A stretch of 64,000 nucleotides of DNA from Micromonospora zamorensis (GTDB lineage Bacteria > Actinomycetota > Actinomycetes > Mycobacteriales > Micromonosporaceae). The notes below the pieces were generated by a model that did not search any database, was not told the DNA's origin, and saw only the letters and a program-made list of their open reading frames with translations. The stretch is from contig NZ_LT607755.1 in assembly GCF_900090275.1 (NCBI RefSeq), positions 2,108,001 through 2,172,000 of the forward strand, given 5' to 3'. Both the position numbers and the translations under genes were made by a program. Below are positions 1 through 35,500 of the stretch, in pieces; the stretch's first letter is position 1; each line of letters opens with the position of its first letter.

Positions 1-633
1 GACGCTCCCGGTCTGGTGGCGTGGCGCACCGACGCCGCCGAGGCGCTGCTGCGGATGGGACGCCCGGACCAGGCCCGCCGGCTCATCGAGGATCAGCTGG
101 GTCGCTGCGGCAAGGACATGCCGCGCGTGCACGGCTCGGCGCTGCGCCTGCTCGCCGCGACCAGCCAGCTGCGGCACCGGCCTATGCTGCTGCGGCAGGC
201 GGCCGACCTGTTGCAGTCCGGCGCCGACCGGTACGAGCACTCCCGGGTGCTCGTCGACCTGACCGAGGCGTACCACGCTCTGGGTGAGTCGCGGCGGGCG
301 GGAATGATCGGCCGGCGGGCCCGGGCCCTGGCAGAGGAGTGCGACGCACAGCCGCTGCTCCGTCGGCTCTCGCGGGACATCGGCTGGGACGACAAGGAGA
401 CCGCCGCGGCACAGCCGAGCGTCACCGGCAGCGCCGCGATGCTCAGCGACGCCGAGCGCCGGGTTGCGGCCCTGGCCGCGATCGGCTACACCAACCGGGA
501 GATCTCCGACAAGCTCTACATCACGGTGAGCACCGTGGAGCAGCACCTGACGCGCATCTACCGCAAGCTCGGCGTGGTGGGGCGTACCGACCTGCCGGCC
601 CACCTCGAACTCGACCTGTCCGCGACCGTCTGA
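1..633 (+). CDS. LAL-family LuxR transcriptional regulator, C-terminal part
   Basis: The reading frame is open from base 1, so the start lies outside the window; a GTG at 16 is only an internal valine. The visible 210 residues are an alpha-helical region with TPR-like character (about 1-130), then a LuxR-type helix-turn-helix near the C-terminus: 'LSDAERRVAALAAIGYTNRE', then 'TVSTVEQHLTRIYRKLGV'. This arrangement (helical repeats plus C-terminal HTH) is typical of LAL regulators, about 900 aa long with an N-terminal ATPase, which commonly activate actinomycete macrolide and polyene clusters. The ATPase part is not visible, so the LAL assignment rests on the C-terminal half. It is the only regulator in the window and the natural candidate to control the exporter and PKS promoters; that link is inference. 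It converges on the phosphoesterase gene across a strong hairpin. Confidence 0.88.
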   Translation, partial: DAPGLVAWRTDAAEALLRMGRPDQARRLIEDQLGRCGKDMPRVHGSALRLLAATSQLRHRPMLLRQAADLLQSGADRYEHSRVLVDLTEAYHALGESRRAGMIGRRARALAEECDAQPLLRRLSRDIGWDDKETAAAQPSVTGSAAMLSDAERRVAALAAIGYTNREISDKLYITVSTVEQHLTRIYRKLGVVGRTDLPAHLELDLSATV

Positions 634-636
634 CCC

Positions 637-687
637 CGCACACCAGGCCCCGCACCGCGTCGACGCGTGGCGGGGCCGCGGTGTGCG
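637..687. terminator. Bidirectional hairpin between convergent genes
   Basis: Nested inverted repeat: CGCACACC (637-644) pairs with GGTGTGCG (680-687), GGCCCCGC (646-653) with GCGGGGCC (670-677), and CGCGTC (656-661) with GACGCG (662-667), with small internal mismatches. It fills most of the gap between the regulator stop (633) and the phosphoesterase stop (788), so it probably ends transcription from both sides. There is no T-tract, as is usual in high-GC actinomycetes. Nothing else is seen in 688-787. Confidence 0.75.
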
Positions 688-787
688 CGGGCCATCTCAG
701 CGGGGTGCGCACGGCCAACGGGCCGGCGCGAACCGGGCAGGGCGGGCTTGGGGAAGCGACCATGCGACGGGGGTGCGCCCGCTTCGG

Positions 788-1645
788 TCAGGACGGCTCG
801 CCGGCGGGAAGAATGACACGCAGCGGGTCACCGTGCCGGCCGTACAGGTCCTGCTCGCGGGGGTAGCCGAGCGAGACCTCCTCGAAGCGGACCCCGTCCT
901 CCAGGGTGGTCCTCGGGATGTGCAGGTGGCCGTAGACCACCACGGCCGCCCGGTGCTCCAGGTGCCACCTCGCGGTGCCGGTGGTGCCGCACCACTGGGC
1001 GAACTGCGGATAGCGCAGCACCCAGGTCGGCTCCCGGGTCAGAGGGAAGTGGTTGACCAGCACGGTCGGCAGCGCCGGATCGCACGCGGCGAGGCGCCGC
1101 TCGGACTCCCGCAGCCGGGCCCGACACCAGTCGTCGGCGCCCTGGTAGGGGTCGGCGTGCAGCAGGAACTCGTCGGTGCAGACGATCCCGGCCGACTCGG
1201 CCCAGTGACGCGCCTGCTCCTTCGTGGTGCCCGGCGGGCGGAACGTGTAGTCGTAGAGCACGAACAGCGGCACCACGACGACCGGGCCGCCGGCCCCGCG
1301 CCACACCGGGAAGTCGTCCTCGGGCGTGACGACGCCCAGGTCACGACACATCCGGACGAGTTCGCGGTAGCGCTCTTCGCCACGCAGCTGCACCGGGTCG
1401 TCGGCGGGCGTCCACAGCTCGTGGTTGCCCGGCACCCAGATCACCGTGGCGAAGCGCTCGGCGAGGACTGTCAGCGCCCACCGGACGTCGGCCATCTTCT
1501 CGCCGACGTCGCCGGCGACGATCAACCAGTCGTCGGCGTGCCCCGGGCGCAGCCCGAGCACCGTCTCCCGGTTGCGGGCATAGCCGACGTGCAGATCGCT
1601 GATCGCCAACAACCTGCCGTGCGGGACCGTACCGGGAACACTCAC
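788..1645 (-). CDS. Calcineurin-like metallophosphoesterase
   Basis: A 285-aa protein with the motif set of binuclear-metal phosphoesterases: D17-x-H19 in 'ISDLHVG', D46 in 'AGDVGE', N74-H75 in 'GNHE', H199 in 'VNHFPL' and H240-x-H242 in 'YGHLH'. These residues bind the two metal ions and the phosphate in this family. The GTG at 1645 was chosen because it starts just before the first strand ('GRLLAISDLH'); longer frames run into the neighbouring promoter region. No signal peptide or membrane segment is visible, so it is probably cytoplasmic. The substrate cannot be deduced. It faces away from the exporter operon and shares its intergenic region. A role in the polyketide pathway is possible but unsupported; it may be an ordinary gene at the cluster edge. 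Confidence 0.85.
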   Translation of the reverse strand: MSVPGTVPHGRLLAISDLHVGYARNRETVLGLRPGHADDWLIVAGDVGEKMADVRWALTVLAERFATVIWVPGNHELWTPADDPVQLRGEERYRELVRMCRDLGVVTPEDDFPVWRGAGGPVVVVPLFVLYDYTFRPPGTTKEQARHWAESAGIVCTDEFLLHADPYQGADDWCRARLRESERRLAACDPALPTVLVNHFPLTREPTWVLRYPQFAQWCGTTGTARWHLEHRAAVVVYGHLHIPRTTLEDGVRFEEVSLGYPREQDLYGRHGDPLRVILPAGEPS

Positions 1646-1859
1646 GACGACGATCGTAGGCGCGGACCGGTGCCGACCGGAACGGTCGCGGACCGGATCA
1701 CGGGCCATCTGAGCTGGCCTACGGGAGCTAGGGGGCCCGCTAAGGGTTGTCCGCGCACAGGCCTCTCCCGATGCTGGTTGCGATAGGCGAATGCCGGTGC
1801 CAGCGCCGTTTTCGAGGATTTCCGCCGACGGTGGGATCCCTGTCGAGAGGAGACCACCG
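1646..1859. promoter_or_regulatory. Divergent intergenic region with TAGGG-type repeats
   Basis: This 214-bp gap separates the phosphoesterase (-) from the exporter operon (+). It holds three short direct repeats, CTACGGG (1719-1725), CTAGGGG (1728-1734) and CTAAGGG (1740-1746), spaced 9 and 12 bp apart. Similar repeats lie upstream of the PKS operon. An operator for a cluster regulator is inferred. A GAGAGGAGA ribosome binding site at 1844-1852 serves the ATG at 1860. No convincing -10/-35 pair was assigned. Confidence 0.45.
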
Positions 1860-2828
1860 ATGATCAAGGCGCGCGGTCTGACCAAGACGTTCCAGATCAA
1901 CAAGTTCACCGTCGAAGCCGTACGCGGCATCGACCTCGACGTCTCCTCCGGCGAGATGGTCGGCTTCCTCGGCCCCAACGGAGCCGGCAAGTCCACCACG
2001 CTGCGGATGCTGACCACGTTGCTGCGGCCCACCTCCGGCGAGGCCAACATCGGCGGCTGCGACCTGCTCAGCGACCCCGCCGGGGTCCGTAAGCTGATCG
2101 GCTACGTCGGCCAGAACTCCTCGGCCGGCGTCGAGTACAAGGTCCGCGAGGAGCTGGTCACCCACGCCCGACTCCAGGGCCTGTCCGCGTCGGTCGCCCG
2201 CGCCCGGGTCGCCGAGATGCTGGACCAGTACGACCTGACCGGCCTTGAGGACCGCATGATCGGTGCCCTGTCCGGCGGCCAGAAGCGACGCATCGACATC
2301 GTGATGGGCGTGCTGCACCGGCCCCCGGTGGTCTTCTTCGACGAGCCGTCCACCGGACTGGACCCGCAGAGCCGCAGCAACCTGTGGGACCACATCCGCA
2401 ACCTGCGCCGCGACTACGAGACGACGGTCTTCCTCACCACCCACTACCTGGACGAGGCCGACAGCCTCTGCGACCGGATCCTCGTCATCGACGGCGGTCG
2501 GATCGTCGCCGAGGGCACCGCCGACGAGCTCAAGGCCCAGGTCAACGGCGATCTGGTGACCCTGGAAACCTCCGCGTCCCCGGAAACCGCCGCCGCCGCC
2601 GAGCGACTCGACGGCGCGACGGAGGTGACCGTCGACGGCGCGACCGTCCGGTTCCGCATCGCCCGCGGCGACCGCGTGCTGCCCGGCCTGCTGCGCGAAC
2701 TCGACCGCATCAACGTCGACGTGTTCTCGGTGCGAACCAGCCGGCCGACACTCGACGACGTGTTCCTGACCGTCACCGGGCGCAGCCTTCGCGACAGCGA
2801 GACCGCCCCGGCGTTCCCGGGCCTGTGA
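1860..2828 (+). CDS. DrrA-like ABC transporter ATP-binding protein
   Basis: A 322-aa nucleotide-binding subunit of a DrrAB-type exporter. Visible motifs: Walker A GPNGAGKST (38-46), Q-loop in 'YVGQNSS' (about 81-87), signature LSGGQ (137-141), Walker B 'VVFFDEP' (D161, E162) and H-loop His195 in 'TTHYLDEAD'. The C-terminal extension of roughly 90 residues after the ATPase core, ending in 'PTLDDVFLTVTGR', is typical of the daunorubicin-resistance ATPase family. The ATG at 1860 has a good ribosome binding site; the longer in-frame form from 1791 lacks one and adds 23 unconserved residues. The permease gene follows at once and is probably translationally coupled. Together they likely export the polyketide and protect the producer. 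Substrate specificity is not readable from sequence. Confidence 0.93.
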   Translation: MIKARGLTKTFQINKFTVEAVRGIDLDVSSGEMVGFLGPNGAGKSTTLRMLTTLLRPTSGEANIGGCDLLSDPAGVRKLIGYVGQNSSAGVEYKVREELVTHARLQGLSASVARARVAEMLDQYDLTGLEDRMIGALSGGQKRRIDIVMGVLHRPPVVFFDEPSTGLDPQSRSNLWDHIRNLRRDYETTVFLTTHYLDEADSLCDRILVIDGGRIVAEGTADELKAQVNGDLVTLETSASPETAAAAERLDGATEVTVDGATVRFRIARGDRVLPGLLRELDRINVDVFSVRTSRPTLDDVFLTVTGRSLRDSETAPAFPGL

Positions 2829-2841
2829 AGTGAGGATCCCC

Positions 2842-3594
2842 ATGTCGTTCCTGCGAGACACCTGGTTGACGTTCGACCGGGCGGTCCGTCCCGCCCTCCG
2901 CAGCCCCGGCACGCTGATCGTCGGTGTCGCGGTGCCCCTGGTCTACCTGGTCCTGTTCGGGCCGTTGCTGAGCGACACCACCGACGAGAGCGGCCTCAGC
3001 TCATGGCAGTGGTTCGTCCCCGGCATGCTCATCCAGCTCGCCCTGTTCATCACCGCCAACGCCGGCTTCTCCCTGATCCCGGACACCCGCTCCGGAGTGC
3101 TGGAGCGGATGCAGGTCACCCCGCTCAGCCGGGTCGCCCTGCTCACCGGCCGGGTCCTCAAGGACGTGGTGCTCCTGCTCGTCCAGGCCATCCTGATGAT
3201 CGGGCTGGCGTTCATCCTCGGCTTCCGGGCCGGCGTACTGCCGATCCTGGCCGGGCTGATCCTGCTCGCCATCACCGCGGTCGCGGTCGGCTTCACCTCC
3301 TACGGCCTGGCGCTCAAACTCAAGCACGAGTTCGCGCTGGCCCCGGTGGTCAGCGGCATCGTCGTGCCGCTGATGCTGCTGTCCGGTGTGCTGCTGCCCA
3401 TGGACCGGGCCCCGGACTGGCTGTACTACCTGTCCCGGGCCAACCCGCTCAGCTACGTCGTCGAGGCCGAGCGTGAGCTGATCAGCGGCAACTACGACCA
3501 GCAGATCGTGCTGATCGGCGCGCTGGTCGCGATCGGCCTGCTGGTCCTCAGCACCACCTGGTCCCTGCGGCTGCTGCGCCGCCAGCTCGCCTGA
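2842..3594 (+). CDS. DrrB-like ABC-2 type transporter permease
   Basis: A 250-aa membrane subunit of the ABC-2 family. Six hydrophobic segments are visible, around residues 20-40, 55-75, 105-125, 128-148, 165-185 and 220-242, with a short soluble segment after the first ('SDTTDESG'). The family landmark 'SRANPLSYVVEAERELISG' stands before the last helix. I chose the ATG at 2842 because GTGAGG at 2830-2835 serves as its ribosome binding site; the GTG at 2830 would add only four residues and use that site up. The gene starts 13 bp after the ATPase stop, so the pair is one operon. It presumably forms the pore of the exporter driven by the ATPase. Confidence 0.93.
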   Translation: MSFLRDTWLTFDRAVRPALRSPGTLIVGVAVPLVYLVLFGPLLSDTTDESGLSSWQWFVPGMLIQLALFITANAGFSLIPDTRSGVLERMQVTPLSRVALLTGRVLKDVVLLLVQAILMIGLAFILGFRAGVLPILAGLILLAITAVAVGFTSYGLALKLKHEFALAPVVSGIVVPLMLLSGVLLPMDRAPDWLYYLSRANPLSYVVEAERELISGNYDQQIVLIGALVAIGLLVLSTTWSLRLLRRQLA

Positions 3595-3610
3595 ACCGCG
3601 CCACCCCCAA

Positions 3611-3667
3611 CGCCGCCGGCCTCGGCGCCATGCCCCCGCAGGGGCCGTGGCACCGAGGCCGGCGGCG
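3611..3667. terminator. Hairpin between permease and the 124-aa gene
   Basis: A 19-bp stem with one mismatch: 3611-3629 pairs with 3649-3667 (for example GCCGCCGGCCTCGG with CCGAGGCCGGCGGC), and a further CCCC/GGGG pairing lies inside the loop. It sits between two convergent stop codons (3594 and 3672) and so can terminate both transcripts. Confidence 0.78.
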
Positions 3668-3671
3668 CTGG

Positions 3672-4046
3672 TCAGAAAGCCATCGAGGTACGCATCGACC
3701 AGACGAACACGTTGGCCAGCTCCGCGTCACGCTCGAAGTGCTCGTACCCGTCCAGGTGGCAGATCTTCAGCTTCTCGTTCGCCGCCAGTGTCTTGCTGAC
3801 GACGAGGCTGCGCGGGATGACGCTGGGCCCACCGACGAGGTTGACCTGCACCACGGAGGTGAGCTGCTCGGCGGTCACCACCGTCCGGGAGTGGAATGCC
3901 GCCTTCTCGAAGTCCAGCGGCGGGTTGGTCGCCGGGTTGGCGGCGTCGTGGCTGAAGTAGTGCTGACCCAGGAACCTGCTCAGCTCGGCCGGCGGGCCGA
4001 AAGTGTCAGTAGAAGCATCGATCGGCGTCAACAGCGTCGTGGTCAT
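3672..4046 (-). CDS. Small protein of unknown function, divergent from the PKS operon
   Basis: A 124-aa protein that I do not recognise. The ATG at 4046 is preceded by GGAAGG about 10 bases upstream; an earlier in-frame start at 4070 would add 8 residues and overlap this site. The protein is soluble, without signal peptide, membrane segment or cysteine cluster. Its one cysteine lies in 'KLKICHLDGYEH'; other local patches are 'FLGQHYFSHDAA' and 'VVQVNLVGGPSVIP'. Sequence composition and codon use match a real gene, and convergent hairpin and divergent promoter frame it cleanly. It sits between the exporter and the first PKS gene, so a cluster-linked role is plausible (accessory, immunity or regulatory), but nothing in the sequence shows which. 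Confidence 0.72.
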   Translation of the reverse strand: MTTTLLTPIDASTDTFGPPAELSRFLGQHYFSHDAANPATNPPLDFEKAAFHSRTVVTAEQLTSVVQVNLVGGPSVIPRSLVVSKTLAANEKLKICHLDGYEHFERDAELANVFVWSMRTSMAF

Positions 4047-4351
4047 TGTTCTGCCCTTCCGAAGAGTCACCCGGTCCTTCCGGCGGAGCCCGGATCGGCG
4101 CTTCCTCGCTGCCGTCCCGTTCTGCTCCGTGCTTTGTGTATTGAGAATGACTCCCGGGGCACCCCCGTAGATATCCCCTACCTACCCCTACCGGCTGACC
4201 GGTATCGGGGTGCCGTCGGGGCGCGCGAGGGTCCGTCGCGACCCCGCAGGGGTTGTTGGCCCACCAGGGCTTCCATAGCGTCCTGATTGCGGATCGCCGT
4301 ATTCCGGCCCAGCTCATTCCGGGTCGCTCTGCCTTGAAGAGGTGGCATCGT
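4047..4351. promoter_or_regulatory. Divergent promoter region of the PKS operon
   Basis: This 305-bp region lies between the 124-aa gene (-) and PKS1 (+). On the minus strand it carries three repeats, seen on the plus strand as CCCCGTA (4163-4169), CCCCTA (4175-4180) and CCCCTA (4185-4190), whose ends are 11 and 10 bp apart, about one helical turn. An inverted repeat ACCGG-CTGA-CCGGT follows at 4190-4203. These resemble the repeats before the exporter operon. The ribosome binding site GAAGAGG (4336-4342) serves the ATG at 4352. A precise -10/-35 could not be assigned. Confidence 0.5.
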
Positions 4352-14407
<10,056 letters not shown>

Positions 14408-14424
14408 CCGCATGAAACACCGAC

Positions 14425-14430
14425 GGGGAG
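14425..14430 (+). promoter_or_regulatory. Ribosome binding site of PKS2
   Basis: GGGGAG stands 10 bases before the ATG at 14441 in the 33-bp gap after PKS1, and decides this start. Confidence 0.7.
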
Positions 14431-14440
14431 TGACGTTCTG

Positions 14441-32551
<18,111 letters not shown>

Positions 32552-32581
32552 CGCCGGACATCCTGCCCCGCCGGCCCGATC

Positions 32582-32587
32582 AAGGAG
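32582..32587 (+). promoter_or_regulatory. Ribosome binding site of PKS3
   Basis: AAGGAG lies 7 bases before the ATG at 32595. It rules out the longer in-frame start at 32520, which would overlap PKS2 and lacks such a site. Confidence 0.75.
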
Positions 32588-32594
32588 CGTTCTG

Positions 32595-35500
32595 ATGGCG
32601 GACGAACTACGCCTGCGCGAATCCCTCAAAAAGGTGATCAACGAACTGCAGCGCACCCGCGACCAGGTGCGCGACCTCGAAGCCGCGGACCGCGAGCCGA
32701 TCGCGATCGTCGGGATGGCCTGCCGCTACCCGGGCGGGATCAGCACCCCGGCGGACCTGTGGCGGATCGTCGCCGACGGCGCCGACGTGGTCTCCGGGCT
32801 GCCCGACGACCGTGGTTGGGACCTGGCCGCCCTGGCCGGTGACCCGGACGACCGGGGCTCGTCGCACACCGCCCAGGGCGGCTTCGTCGACGCCGTCGCC
32901 GACTTCGACGCCGCGTTCTTCGGGATCAGCCCCCGCGAGGCCCTGGCGATGGACCCGCAGCAGCGGCTCCTGCTGGAGGTGTCGTGGGAGGCCATCGAGC
33001 GGGCCGGCATCGACCCGGCGTCGCTGTCCGGGTCGCGGACCGGTGTGTTCGCGGGCACCAACTCACATGACTACTCGACACTGCTGATGGGCGCCGCCGA
33101 CGACGGCCTCGACGGTTACCTGGCCACCGGCAACGCGGCCAGCGTCGCGTCCGGGCGGGTCGCCTACACGCTGGGCCTGGAAGGGCCGGCGGTCACCGTC
33201 GACACGGCCTGCTCGTCGTCGCTGGTGGCACTGCACCTGGCCGCACAGGCACTGCGACGTGGTGAGTGCACCCTGGCGCTGGCCGGCGGCGCGGTCGTGA
33301 TGGCCACCCCCGGCACGTTCGTCGAGTTCTCCCGCCAGGGCGGCCTCGCCGGTGACGGCCGGTGTAAGGCGTTCGCCGCCGCCGCCGACGGCACCGGCTG
33401 GGCCGAGGGCGCCGGCATGCTGCTGGTGGAGCGACTCTCCGACGCGGTCCGCAACGGGCACCGGGTGCTCGCCGTGGTCCGGGGCACCGCGGTCAACCAG
33501 GACGGCGCCTCGAACGGTCTGACCGCGCCCAACGGGCCCGCTCAGGAACGGGTGATCCTCCAGGCGCTCGCCGCCGCCGGGCTCTCCGCAGCCGACGTGG
33601 ACATGGTGGAGGCGCACGGCACCGGCACCACCCTCGGTGACCCGATCGAGGCGCAGGCGCTGCTGGCGACCTACGGTCAGGAGCGGGCCGCCGACCAACC
33701 GCTGTGGCTCGGCTCGATCAAGTCGAACATGGGTCACGCGCAGGCCGCCGCCGGTGTCGCCGGCATCATCAAGGTCGTCCACGCCATGCGGCACGAGACG
33801 ATGCCGCGCACCCTGCACGTCGACGAGCCGACGCCCGACGTGGACTGGTCGGCGGGTGCGGTGGAGCTGCTGGTGGACGCGCGGCCGTGGCCGGCGGGGG
33901 AGCGCCCGCGCCGGGCCGGGGTGTCGTCGTTCGGCATGTCCGGCACCAACGCCCACGTGATCATCGAGGAGCCGCCCGCCGCGCCGACTGTCGCACCGGT
34001 AGAGGTGACGGGGTCGGGTGCGCCGTGGCTGCTGTCGGGGCGTACGCCGGCTGCGGTTGCTGATCAGGCCGCGCGGCTGTCGACAGTGGCGGCGGACGCG
34101 TCGTCGGTGGCGTACTCGTTGCTGTCGTCCCGGTCGGTGTTCGATCACCGGGCGGTGGTGCTGGGTCCGGACGTCACCGGTGGGGTGCAGGCGCTGGCGG
34201 ATGGTGTCCCGTCGGGCTCGGTGGTCTCCGGTTCGGCGGCTCCCGATGCCGGTGTGGTGTTCGTGTTCCCGGGTCAGGGTTCGCAGTGGGTCGGTATGGC
34301 CGTGGGGTTGTTGGATGCGGAGCCGGTGTTCGCGGCGCGGATCGCGGAGTGCGCGGCGGCTCTGGATCCTTTCGTGGACTGGAATCTGTTGGAGGTGTTG
34401 CGCTCGGACGATCCGTTGGAGCGGGTGGATGTGGTGCAGCCGGTCCTGTGGGCGGTGCACGTCTCTCTGGCGGAGGTGTGGCGGGCCAGGGGTGTGACCC
34501 CGGATGCGGTGATTGGCCATTCGCAGGGAGAGATCGCGGCGGCCTGTGTGGCGGGGGTGCTGTCACTGAGCGACGCGGCGAGGGTCGTGGCGTTGCGGAG
34601 TAAGGCGCTGCTGTCGATCGCGGGTAGCGGTGGGATGGTGTCGGTCAACGCCGGCCTGGACGTGGTGACACCCCTGCTGACCGAGGGTGTGAGCGTCGCG
34701 GTGGTCAATGGTCCGACGAGTGTCGCCGTGGCCGGTGCTGACCTGGATGCGTTCCTGGCTGCTGCGGAGGCGGCCGGGGTGCGGGCGAAGCGGGTCAAGG
34801 TCGACTACGCCTCGCACTGCGCTCTGGTCGAGCCCGTGGAGGCGGAGCTGGCCCGTGTCCTGGACGGGGTGCAACCGCTGGCCGGCGAGGTGCCCGTGTT
34901 CTCGACCGTCGAGGACGGTGGTCAGATGGACGCCGGCTACTGGTATCGGAACCTGCGCCAGCCGGTGCGCCTGGACCTGGCCGTCGCGGCGGCGCAGGCG
35001 GCCGGGCATCGGATCTTCGTCGAGGTCAGCGCGCACCCCGTGTTGACCGGTGCGATCGCCGACACCGCCGACGTGGCCACGGTGGGCACGTTGCGTCGTG
35101 GCGAGGGCGGCCCCGAGCAGGTGGTCCGGTCGCTGGCCGAGGCGTGGGTGCGCGGCGCACCCGTCGACTGGCACACCGTCATCCCGGCAGCCCCCGTCGT
35201 GGAACTGCCCACGTACGCCTTCCAGACCCAGCGCTACTGGCCGCGCCCCAGCACCCGGCCGCACGGCGACGCCTCGGCCTTCGGCCTGGCCCCCGTCACC
35301 CACCCGGTCCTCGGCGCGGCCCTCGGACTCGCCGGCGCAGACGGCACGATCTTCGCCGGGCGGCTATCCCTCACCACGCACCCGTGGCTCGCCGACCACC
35401 GCGTCTCCGGCCGCCTGGTGGTCCCCGGCACCGCCCTGCTCGACCTCGCCATCCGGATCGGCGACCAGCTCGGCTGCGCGATCGTCGCCGACCTCACCCT

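Noticed and set aside
1740..2912. Antisense gene opposite the exporter ATPase
   Set aside because: The plus strand encodes a complete ABC ATPase with every motif; the antisense translation is low-complexity.
4253..4351. Longer N-terminus for PKS1
   Set aside because: The 33 extra residues match nothing in the sister proteins, and GAAGAGG precedes the ATG at 4352.
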